From positions 1 to 5,355 of the forward strand of contig CADCQC010000370.1 of NCBI GenBank assembly GCA_902803455.1: a stretch of DNA of 5,355 nucleotides. Reading direction: 5' to 3'. Each line of letters starts with the position of its first letter. The stretch's first letter is position 1. The translations under genes and the position numbers were made by a program. This stretch comes from an uncultured Prevotellaceae bacterium. Its GTDB lineage: Bacteria; Bacteroidota; Bacteroidia; Bacteroidales; Bacteroidaceae. This document shows positions 1-5,355 of this stretch, piece after piece. The notes beneath the pieces are model-generated. The model was given only the letters and a program-made list of their open reading frames with translations. It was not told the origin of the DNA and ran no database searches.

Positions 1-80
1 AGTTCGGCAAACTGTATCATCAGGTTGTGAAGTGTCTCATTGTTGGTGCAGTAAAGGCATTCTGCTGGATTGCTGTACAT
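1..80 (-). CDS. HIT-family (histidine triad) protein, N-terminal fragment
   Basis: On the minus strand an ATG at 80-78 opens a frame that stays open to the window edge, giving 26 full codons plus two bases of a Leu codon. The peptide begins MYSNPAECLYCTNN and continues into a hydrophobic stretch ending LMIQFAEL. The CxxC (C8, C11) followed by Asn/Glu-rich residues and a strand-like segment resembles, from memory, the start of short Bacteroidetes HIT proteins. In HIT proteins an N-terminal CxxC can contribute to a zinc site and the HxHxH nucleotide-hydrolase motif lies further on, outside this window. A minus-strand TAnnTTTG box lies about 40 bases upstream and the leader between is A/C-rich without a Shine-Dalgarno sequence, as expected in Bacteroidota. 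That supports the start and shows the gene is transcribed divergently from the GH95 gene. The family call rests on the N-terminus alone; another small CxxC protein is possible. Confidence 0.55.
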   Translation of the reverse strand, partial: MYSNPAECLYCTNNETLHNLMIQFAE

Positions 81-119
81 AGTAGGTAATTTTTGTTTGT
101 TTGTTGATAGAAAGTGAGA

Positions 120-127
120 CAAAGGTA
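120..127 (-). promoter_or_regulatory. Bacteroidetes-type promoter (-7 box) for the leftward gene
   Basis: The minus strand reads TACCTTTG here, an exact match to the Bacteroidetes -7 consensus TAnnTTTG and identical to the -7 box of the tRNA gene at the other end of the window. At the ideal 20-base spacing upstream the sequence is TTTT; a TTTG lies at 155-152 with a longer 24-base spacer, so the -33 half is imperfect. Transcription would start near 113, giving a leader of roughly 33 bases before the ATG at 80. Confidence 0.6.
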
Positions 128-221
128 GTGATAATTTGCGGTTTCCGAAAACAAAAAGCCAAAAATATGAAGAAAGGAACGTTTATCCTCACATGAAGAT
201 GGCTGTTTGACAGATTATTCG

Positions 222-229
222 TATCTTTG
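222..229 (+). promoter_or_regulatory. Bacteroidetes-type promoter (-7 box) for the GH95 gene
   Basis: TATCTTTG matches the -7 consensus TAnnTTTG. No good -33 TTTG sits at the usual distance of about 20 bases; the nearest TTTG (206-209) leaves only 12 bases. The promoter may therefore be weak or need an activator, which would fit an inducible glycosidase. The expected transcript start is near 236 and the leader to the ATG at 302 is about 66 bases. The box overlaps the TTG at 227 that would otherwise extend the reading frame, which rules that codon out as the translation start. Confidence 0.5.
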
Positions 230-301
230 CCACACCAAGATGCAAGAGCATTCTTTTTGCCGACATGCCTCAACCCGAATAACCATTTTTTACACATAGA
301 C

Positions 302-2809
302 ATGAAAAAGCCTATCCTTCTATTCATTCTCTCTATCATGACCATCACCGTGATGGCCCAACAGCACAAGCTATGGTATAGCCAACCGGCAAAGACATGG
401 TTGGAAGCCCTTCCCATAGGCAATTCCATTCTCGGAGCCATGGTCTATGGCGGTGTCGAGACCGAGGAAATCCAACTGAACGAGGAAACTTTCTGGAGCG
501 GTTCACCCCACGACAACAACTCCAAAGAGTCGCTTGCCCATCTGCAGGAAGTCCGCGACCTGATCTACGCCGGCAAAGAAGACCAAGCCCACCAGTTGCT
601 CGACCGCTACTTTGTGAAAGGACCACACGGCATGCGCTTTCTCCCCTTAGGCAGTCTGAAATTTGATTTCGGGCACAAAGGAACAACGGATTATGTACGC
701 ACACTCAACCTGGGTGATGCGACGGCGACGACAACCTATACCTGCAACGGCGTAAAATATGAGCGTACAGTCTTCGCCTCACAGACCGACAGTGTGATCA
801 TCATCCACATCAAAGCAAGCCATAAAGGGAAACTGACCTTTGGCCTCTCTTACCAAAGCCAGTTGCCTGCCGAGGTGAAAACCTCCCACCGCTGCCAATG
901 TTCCCTGACCCAAGGCAAGAATATCGAAGGCGCACAACTGTTGGCCACCATTCAGGGAGTAGAACAAGAAGGCGTGCCATCAGGACTGACAGCAGAATGT
1001 ATCGCAGACATACGCGCCGATGGCCAGATACGCTTCGAGCAGACATCCCTCCAGGTGGCCGATGCCACAGAGGTGACCATCTATCTGTCGGCCGCCACCA
1101 ACTACGTGAATTATCACAATGTGAATGGAAATGCCCATGCGAAGAACAAAAACCGGCTTGATCAAGCCGAGACGATGCTGTTTCCGGCATTGCTGAGCCG
1201 TCATGTAAAAAAATACCGTGATCAGTATGACCGCGTGACACTCACGCTGCCGAAATCAGAAGCATCAGCCTGGGAAACCGACAAGCGACTGGCAGCTTTT
1301 GCCGAAGGCAATGACATGGACATGGTCTCGCTGATGATGCAGTATGGCCGATACCTGCTGATCTCCTCGTCGCAGCCCGGTGGCCAGCCTGCCAACCTTC
1401 AAGGTGTGTGGAATGACAAGATGAATGCGCCATGGGACTCGAAGTACACCATCAACATCAACGCAGAGATGAACTACTGGCCAGCCCTCATCGGTCATCT
1501 GGCCGAGACCCAGCAACCCCTTTTCTCCATGATCCGCGATCTGAGTGAGACCGGTGCTAAGACAGCCCGTGAGATGTATGACTGCAACGGTTGGGTGGCC
1601 CATCACAATACCGACCTGTGGCGTATCGCAGGTCCTGTGGACGGCACATCATGGGGTATGTTCCCGACAGGCGGGGCCTGGCTAACCACACATCTCTGGC
1701 AACACTATCTCTTCACCGGTGACAAACAGTTTCTGGCAGACTATTATCCTGTGATGAAAGGAGCCGCAGACTTCCTTCTGGATTACATGCAGGCATACCC
1801 GGCAAATGGCGAGGTGAAGCATGCCGCCGGCTGGCTCGTCACCGTCCCGACCGTCTCACCGGAGCATGGTCCGATGGGCAAGCGCACGACCGTCACAGCC
1901 GGTTCGACGATGGACAACCAGATCGTCTTTGATGTCTTGTCCAACGTGCTTCATGCCATGGATGCGCTCGGGAAAACCGACGAGGCCTACAAGCAACGCT
2001 TGCGCAAGGCGATCTCACAACTGCCACCGATGCAGATAGGCCGTCACGGACAGTTGCAGGAATGGCTCATCGACGGTGATGACCCGAAAGACGAGCACCG
2101 CCACATCTCCCACCTCTATGGACTATATCCCTCCAACCAGATATCACCCTTCAGCCATCCGGAACTGTTCACCGCCGCCGCCAACACGCTACATCAACGA
2201 GGTGACATGGCCACCGGCTGGAGCCTCGGATGGAAGATTAATTTCTGGGCACGTATGCTCGACGGCAACCATGCCTTCAAGATTATCAAAAACATGCTCC
2301 ATATCCTGCCCGATGACAGGTCGATGAGAAACTATCCTGACGGAAGAACCTACCCCAACCTCTTCGATGCCCATCCCCCCTTCCAGATTGACGGCAACTT
2401 CGGTTGTGCCGCCGGTGTCTGCGAGATGCTCTTACAAAGCCATGACAATGCCGTGCACCTCTTGCCAGCCCTTCCCGACACTTGGAGCAACGGCCAGGTA
2501 AGCGGATTGCTCGCACGTGGAGGTTTCGTGGTTGATGAACAATGGGAAAACGGACAACTGGTCAAGGCCAAGATCAGCTCCACCATCGGAGGCACGCTGC
2601 GCCTGCGCTCCTATGTCCCTCTCAAAGGCAAAGGCCTCACCGCAGCCAAGGGTGCTTGCACCAATCCATTGCTCCAAGGTGCAGAGATCAAGCGCCCCCT
2701 GAAGTCGGGAGAACTGAAAAACTTCACTTCCAACAATGTCCCCAAAGTCTATGAATACGACTTGGAGACTTCCGCTGGAAAGACCTACAACATCAAGGCT
2801 GCCCGCTGA
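302..2809 (+). CDS. Secreted GH95 glycoside hydrolase (alpha-L-fucosidase / alpha-L-galactosidase)
   Basis: This is an 835-aa exo-glycosidase of family GH95, which removes terminal alpha-L-fucose (classically alpha-1,2-linked), or in some members alpha-L-galactose, by an inverting mechanism. The ATG at 302 is chosen because it opens a clear type I signal peptide (residues 1-19, cleavage after VMA before QQ) and because upstream in-frame sequence overlaps the promoter. There is no lipobox Cys, so a soluble periplasmic enzyme is expected. The order fits the family: N-terminal beta-sandwich (about 22-275), helical linker, (alpha/alpha)6 barrel (about 330-690) and C-terminal beta domain (about 705-825). 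Family motifs visible are KYTININAEMNYWPA (381-395), HHNTDLW (434-440), TVSPEHGP (517-524), and FQIDGNFG (694-701). By comparison with Bifidobacterium AfcA, N385/N387 and D697 would be the base system and E521 the acid. The length is normal for the family. T383 replaces the His usual in strict fucosidases. TGA is followed directly by TAG (2810-2812). The gene stands alone, with no SusC/D or regulator beside it. The family call is firm; the substrate is not. Confidence 0.93.
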   Translation: MKKPILLFILSIMTITVMAQQHKLWYSQPAKTWLEALPIGNSILGAMVYGGVETEEIQLNEETFWSGSPHDNNSKESLAHLQEVRDLIYAGKEDQAHQLLDRYFVKGPHGMRFLPLGSLKFDFGHKGTTDYVRTLNLGDATATTTYTCNGVKYERTVFASQTDSVIIIHIKASHKGKLTFGLSYQSQLPAEVKTSHRCQCSLTQGKNIEGAQLLATIQGVEQEGVPSGLTAECIADIRADGQIRFEQTSLQVADATEVTIYLSAATNYVNYHNVNGNAHAKNKNRLDQAETMLFPALLSRHVKKYRDQYDRVTLTLPKSEASAWETDKRLAAFAEGNDMDMVSLMMQYGRYLLISSSQPGGQPANLQGVWNDKMNAPWDSKYTININAEMNYWPALIGHLAETQQPLFSMIRDLSETGAKTAREMYDCNGWVAHHNTDLWRIAGPVDGTSWGMFPTGGAWLTTHLWQHYLFTGDKQFLADYYPVMKGAADFLLDYMQAYPANGEVKHAAGWLVTVPTVSPEHGPMGKRTTVTAGSTMDNQIVFDVLSNVLHAMDALGKTDEAYKQRLRKAISQLPPMQIGRHGQLQEWLIDGDDPKDEHRHISHLYGLYPSNQISPFSHPELFTAAANTLHQRGDMATGWSLGWKINFWARMLDGNHAFKIIKNMLHILPDDRSMRNYPDGRTYPNLFDAHPPFQIDGNFGCAAGVCEMLLQSHDNAVHLLPALPDTWSNGQVSGLLARGGFVVDEQWENGQLVKAKISSTIGGTLRLRSYVPLKGKGLTAAKGACTNPLLQGAEIKRPLKSGELKNFTSNNVPKVYEYDLETSAGKTYNIKAAR

Positions 2810-2847
2810 TAGATTCAATCCGCATCTTAAACAGATTGACACACCCC

Positions 2848-2872
2848 GTATCTTCAGCAAAACAAAAGATAC
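2848..2872 (+). other. Small hairpin in the GH95 3' untranslated region
   Basis: GTATCTT (2848-2854) and AAGATAC (2866-2872) form a perfect 7-bp stem with an 11-base A-rich loop. It lies between the stop codon and the main terminator hairpin and has no T-tract of its own. It might protect the mRNA 3' end, or it may be chance; only the complementarity is directly seen. Confidence 0.4.
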
Positions 2873-2880
2873 CCCTCCTG

Positions 2881-2922
2881 CCACATGAATGTTTTCATAT
2901 GAAACCATTCATGTGGTTTTTT
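2881..2922 (+). terminator. Intrinsic terminator after the GH95 gene
   Basis: A perfect 11-bp inverted repeat, CCACATGAATG (2881-2891) and CATTCATGTGG (2906-2916), is followed at once by six T (2917-2922), then G and four more T. The 14-base loop contains the palindrome TTTCATATGAAA (2893-2904), so the hairpin can extend past a single T/C mismatch. The T-tract is only on the plus-strand side, so it works rightward. It lies about 70 bases past the GH95 stop and separates that gene from the padR operon. Confidence 0.9.
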
Positions 2923-2993
2923 GTTTTCCATACTTCTTTTTAAAGCATAATATTAAAAATTCTTAAATACTATCATATTTTTGGTACTATGTA

Positions 2994-3024
2994 TTGCAAG
3001 GTATTCTATTATTATCTATATTTG
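2994..3024 (+). promoter_or_regulatory. Promoter of the padR-pspC operon
   Basis: TATATTTG (3017-3024) is an exact TAnnTTTG -7 box. A TTG (2994-2996, in the context ATTG) lies 20 bases upstream at the -33 position, one base short of the TTTG consensus. The sequence from about 2940 is strongly AT-rich, as in an UP-like region. Transcription should start near 3031, giving a leader of about 48 bases. GTATT occurs at 2991-2995 and 3001-3005, one helical turn apart and overlapping the -33 element, and could be part of an operator. Confidence 0.7.
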
Positions 3025-3028
3025 CACC

Positions 3029-3058
3029 GTCGATAGGATGCAGGCCTCTTCCTCCGAC
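3029..3058 (+). promoter_or_regulatory. Possible 5' leader hairpin of the padR mRNA
   Basis: GTCG (3029-3032) pairs with CGAC (3055-3058), and AGGA (3035-3038) pairs with TCCT (3050-3053). They are separated by a small internal loop (AT against C), with an 11-base apical loop containing AGGCCT. The structure would begin at or within a few bases of the predicted transcript start, where it could stabilise the mRNA. It resembles no riboswitch class known to me, and the stem is short enough to be accidental. Confidence 0.3.
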
Positions 3059-3078
3059 ATCATTTAAACAACAAGAAT

Positions 3079-3405
3079 ATGAATATAGACAACGCCAAAT
3101 CACAAATGAGGAAAGGGATGCTCGAATATTGTGTCCTGCTCCTGTTGCGCCGGCAGCCCTCCTATGCCAATGACATCATCAAGCAGTTGAAGGAAGCCGA
3201 CCTGATTGTGGTGGAAGGAACTCTTTATCCACTCCTGACCCGTCTGAAGAACGACGGTCTGCTCAGTTATGAGTGGCAGGAGTCATTGCAAGGTCCTCCC
3301 CGAAAATACTACGCTCTCAGCAATGAGGGAGCAGCAGCTCTCACCGCCATGGACGAAACTTGGGGTTCACTCATCCGCACCGTGGAGAAGTTAAAATATT
3401 ATTGA
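3079..3405 (+). CDS. PadR-family winged-helix transcriptional regulator (short form)
   Basis: This is a 108-aa DNA-binding protein of the PadR family, expected to act as a cytoplasmic dimer that represses its own operon. The N-terminal helix QMRKGMLEYCVLLLL (9-23) matches the PadR opening. The recognition region EGTLYPLLTRLKNDGLL (46-62) is the family hallmark, and GPPRKYYALSNEG (72-84) is the wing strand typically found before the last helix. The C-terminus (85-108) is only one short helix, so this is the compact PadR subclass without the long coiled-coil dimerisation domain, and about 105-115 aa is its usual size. The ATG at 3079 follows an A-rich leader (AACAACAAGAAT) with no Shine-Dalgarno sequence. 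The gene is first in a two-gene operon, 24 bases ahead of a PspC-domain gene, a pairing common in Bacteroidota. The ligand or signal cannot be read from the sequence; the family call is secure. Confidence 0.93.
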   Translation: MNIDNAKSQMRKGMLEYCVLLLLRRQPSYANDIIKQLKEADLIVVEGTLYPLLTRLKNDGLLSYEWQESLQGPPRKYYALSNEGAAALTAMDETWGSLIRTVEKLKYY

Positions 3406-3429
3406 CATCACATTGCATCAACGACTATT

Positions 3430-5094
3430 ATGAAAAAGAATATATCAGTGAACATTTTCGGTACCCTCTACCCTATCGATGAGGATGCCTATGAACTTCT
3501 CCAGCAGTATAACAAGAACATGCGGTTATACTACAGCCACAGGGAAGGTGGAGAAGAGATTGCCGACGACGTGGAACACCGTGTGGCAGAATTGCTCAGC
3601 GAGTTGCGCTCACAGGGTGTGGAAGCCATCACAATCGAACACGTGAAGACCATCATCGACCGCATCGGTGATCCACAGCAGATGGACAGCGAAGACGGCA
3701 ACACCAGCAACAGCGAAGAATTTTCCAATTCTTACGGAGCCGATCTTGGCGGCAACGACCTGGGAAGCGGCCCGACCAACACATCTTACTATACATCAGG
3801 CCAATCCACCAAAAAACTCTTCCGCGACACAGAAGACAAGGTGCTTGGCGGTGTCATATCAGGTGTGAGCCATTATTTCGGGTTGAAAGACCCCTTGCTC
3901 CTGCGCGTGCTGATGGTATTCCTCCTCTTAATGTCATTCACCACGATAGCCTTTATCTATGTGGTGGCATGGATTCTCATCCCTGAGGCGATCACACCTG
4001 AAGACCGCCTCAGGATGTATGGCAAGCCCGTGTCGGCCAAAGCCATCAATGAAGAACTGATGCGGGGTGTGAACAGTGCCAACCAATTTGTAAATAACCC
4101 TCAAAACCGCGACACGGCAAGAGGTTGTCTCTCTGCCATCGTCAAATTTTTCGCCTTCTGCATCGGCGCTTTCGTCATATTCATCCTCGGTAGTTTGCTG
4201 CTGGCTCTCTTTGCCGCCGTCATCGGTTTGTCGATCGCAGCGATAGCAGGCGACTTCAGTTTCATCCATATTGGAGGGATGAGATGGGAGATCTTCGAAA
4301 TCATCAACAGCATGCCTAAATGGCTTGTGTTATGCGGCATTATATGTACACTGATTGTTATCGGTCTTCCTCTTTACGGAGCCATCCGTCTGCTCACCCA
4401 CAGCAAGTCGACCGACCCAAGTATGTCGACCACAACCAAGGTTAGCCTGATTGCCGTCTGGGTAATCAGCCTGTTTGTCCTTCTTGCCGCATTAGGAAAA
4501 GCCGGCATCAACATCCACAAAACAGTCCAAGACATCTATAAGAAAGAAAAGACGCACGATGGGATTTATCTCAGCGGAAATGGATGGAAGGTGCTCAACA
4601 GCATGGGATGGAAGGTGGAAAGTCTCAGCGGCGTGGACGAGGACGTCTGCGAATGGGGACTGCTGCCCAACGGCTATCATGATGAATACCTCGCCTTGGA
4701 AGCCGAAAACAACCCGAACGACATGGAATACGACTTTCGCCAGCATCGTGACCTTGACCCAGGTACCTACAAAATCGACGGTTATGTGAAAGCCGACGGT
4801 GAAGGCAACTCACTCTATGTCATCACAGGCAACGACACCATCAAGGTGAAGATACCTCCCTACTCCATCACGGACATGAACAGCCAAAAGGCACCAGAAG
4901 ACAGCAATGCGACAGAAGAGGTGTATATCGACAGCAACGACGGTCGACGCATGTGGACTCATGTGGAGAGCACTTTTGAGGTAAAGAAGCCCGGCACCGT
5001 GATGTTTGGCATCAGCAACAAAAAAGGCCTCAGCAATACTCCATGGAGCAGCCGTAAGGTGAAGATCGCCGATGTGAGGATTGGCAGCATCTGA
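3430..5094 (+). CDS. PspC-domain inner-membrane protein with beta-rich C-terminal domain
   Basis: This is a 554-aa multi-domain membrane protein. Residues 1-85 form a soluble N-terminal region that typically precedes PspC in Bacteroidota (MKKNISVNIFGTLYPIDEDA at the start, IIDRIGDPQQM near its end). Residues 86-127 are a polar Asn/Ser/Gly-rich linker. Residues 128-187 are the PspC domain: KKLFRDTEDKVLGGVISGVS, then YFGLKDPLLLRV and the hydrophobic helix ending AWILIPEA. Further membrane segments lie at about 236-273 (long enough for two passes), 298-320 and 338-357. Residues about 375-554 are hydrophilic and beta-rich, with LDPGTYKIDGYVKADG (442-457) and WTHVESTFEVKKPGTVMFGI (509-528), resembling a jelly-roll module. 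PspC domains belong to phage-shock or envelope-stress systems and can sense or bind membrane partners, but no catalytic function can be assigned here. The gene follows padR by 24 bases with no promoter between, so PadR probably controls it. No PspA homologue is in the window. Membrane orientation is inferred; the C-terminal domain is probably periplasmic. Confidence 0.88.
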   Translation: MKKNISVNIFGTLYPIDEDAYELLQQYNKNMRLYYSHREGGEEIADDVEHRVAELLSELRSQGVEAITIEHVKTIIDRIGDPQQMDSEDGNTSNSEEFSNSYGADLGGNDLGSGPTNTSYYTSGQSTKKLFRDTEDKVLGGVISGVSHYFGLKDPLLLRVLMVFLLLMSFTTIAFIYVVAWILIPEAITPEDRLRMYGKPVSAKAINEELMRGVNSANQFVNNPQNRDTARGCLSAIVKFFAFCIGAFVIFILGSLLLALFAAVIGLSIAAIAGDFSFIHIGGMRWEIFEIINSMPKWLVLCGIICTLIVIGLPLYGAIRLLTHSKSTDPSMSTTTKVSLIAVWVISLFVLLAALGKAGINIHKTVQDIYKKEKTHDGIYLSGNGWKVLNSMGWKVESLSGVDEDVCEWGLLPNGYHDEYLALEAENNPNDMEYDFRQHRDLDPGTYKIDGYVKADGEGNSLYVITGNDTIKVKIPPYSITDMNSQKAPEDSNATEEVYIDSNDGRRMWTHVESTFEVKKPGTVMFGISNKKGLSNTPWSSRKVKIADVRIGSI

Positions 5095-5199
5095 TCAGAA
5101 AAAGTGTCAAAACCGATATATCCGATATGAAAACTGGAAAGGTCGGAATGGCAACAAAAATGGACGGGAAAAGATTTTTTGAAAAAACATCCTTAAAAA

Positions 5200-5231
5200 T
5201 TTGGATGGAATAAAAAATAGCATTACCTTTG
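5200..5231 (+). promoter_or_regulatory. Consensus Bacteroidetes promoter of the tRNA-Ser gene
   Basis: TTTG (5200-5203) and TACCTTTG (5224-5231) match the -33 and -7 consensus exactly with a 20-base AT-rich spacer. This is the strongest promoter in the window, as expected for a stable RNA. Transcription should start near 5238, about 36 bases before the mature tRNA end. The short leader contains an inverted repeat, GCATTT (5237-5242) and AAATGC (5249-5254), that can form a 6-bp hairpin. Confidence 0.85.
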
Positions 5232-5273
5232 CAACCGCATTTGAGCGAAAATGCTTCGGTAATGCACCGTAAA

Positions 5274-5355
5274 GGAAGTTTGGGTGAGTGGCTGAAACCA
5301 GCAGTTTGCTAAACTGCCGTACGGGTTACCGTACCGGGGGTTCGAATCCCCCAGC
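5274..5355 (+). tRNA. tRNA-Ser (anticodon GCT), 3' end cut by the window
   Basis: The cloverleaf folds completely apart from the last acceptor bases. The 5' acceptor strand is GGAAGTT (5274-5280). The D-stem is GGT/ACC (5283-5285, 5297-5299). The anticodon stem is GCAGT/ACTGC (5301-5305, 5313-5317) with loop TTGCTAA and anticodon GCT at 5308-5310, reading serine codons AGC and AGU. A long class II variable arm, GTACGG/CCGTAC (5319-5324, 5329-5334), is diagnostic of Ser/Leu/Tyr-type tRNAs. The T-stem is GGGGG/CCCCC with loop TTCGAAT (5336-5352). The last three bases, AGC, begin the 3' acceptor strand and pair with T7, T6 (as G-U) and G5. About four more paired bases and the discriminator lie beyond the window. 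Confidence 0.96.

Noticed and set aside
207..212. TTGACA, a perfect sigma70 -35 hexamer upstream of the GH95 gene.
   Set aside because: No -10 TATAAT at 16-18 bases, and the other promoters in this window follow the Bacteroidetes -33/-7 pattern.
227..301. Upstream extension of the GH95 reading frame by 25 residues from a TTG at 227.
   Set aside because: The TTG lies inside the -7 promoter box, the extension is not signal-peptide-like, and the ATG at 302 begins a normal signal peptide.
37..441. 134-aa minus-strand open frame across the divergent promoter region.
   Set aside because: It runs through both promoters and into the GH95 gene antisense, has no family resemblance, and is in a different frame from the better-supported minus-strand start at 80.
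898..1161. Arg-rich plus-strand frame inside the GH95 gene.
   Set aside because: Its composition is what a shifted reading of the GH95 codons gives, and the GH95 frame is intact throughout.
2432..2908. 158-aa minus-strand open frame opposite the GH95 3' end.
   Set aside because: It starts inside the terminator hairpin and mirrors the codon structure of the sense gene; no promoter or recognisable domain. The other antisense frames within GH95 and pspC are rejected for the same reason.
5113..5128. Direct repeat CCGATAT twice (5113-5119, 5122-5128) after pspC.
   Set aside because: Two 7-base copies only, with no further unit or inverted partner; too short to call a repeat element or attachment site.
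5174..5190. T6-G-A6 symmetric run as a possible terminator for the padR-pspC operon.
   Set aside because: The stem would be all A-T with a one-base loop, no GC core and no T-tract after it, so it does not look like an intrinsic terminator.
5274..5355. tRNA-Ser as the attachment site of an integrated element.
   Set aside because: The tRNA 3' end and everything after it are outside the window, and no integrase or duplicated tRNA end is visible inside it.

Overview
The window most likely comes from a Bacteroidota genome, probably a Prevotella-like member of the Bacteroidales. Three things point there. All four transcription units are preceded by the Bacteroidetes-type -7 box TAnnTTTG rather than a sigma70 -10 box. 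The start codons lack Shine-Dalgarno sequences and sit behind A/T-rich leaders. The gene content (a secreted GH95 glycosidase, a short PadR regulator paired with a long PspC protein) is typical of gut Bacteroidales. Coding regions look close to 50% GC, and the spacers are clearly AT-rich. The genus is an inference from gene style only.

Layout, left to right. Positions 1-80 hold the first 26 complete codons of a minus-strand gene that leaves the window; it looks like a HIT-family (histidine triad) protein with an N-terminal CxxC. A spacer of about 220 bases carries two divergent promoters. One drives this gene and the other drives a large secreted GH95 glycoside hydrolase (302-2809, 835 aa). 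The GH95 gene is closed by a tandem stop and a strong intrinsic terminator (2881-2922), so it appears to be a single-gene unit, with no SusC/SusD or sugar-sensing regulator in view. An AT-rich promoter region (about 2940-3024) then starts a two-gene operon: a 108-aa PadR-type winged-helix regulator (3079-3405) and, 24 bases later, a 554-aa PspC-domain membrane protein (3430-5094). No convincing terminator follows it. A textbook promoter (5200-5231) then drives a tRNA-Ser(GCU) gene that starts at 5274 and is cut by the window end.

Functionally there are two separate themes. The first is periplasmic trimming of terminal alpha-L-fucose or alpha-L-galactose from glycans by the GH95 enzyme. It keeps the expected catalytic Asn, Glu and Asp residues but has Thr where classic fucosidases have an active-site His, so its sugar specificity is open. 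The second is a probable envelope-homeostasis module in which PadR controls its own operon and PspC spans the inner membrane, with a cytoplasmic N-terminal region and an unusual beta-rich, jelly-roll-like C-terminal domain probably outside the membrane. I see no CRISPR array, insertion sequence, phage gene or clear new defence system. The most interesting open points are the GH95 specificity residue and the PspC C-terminal domain.
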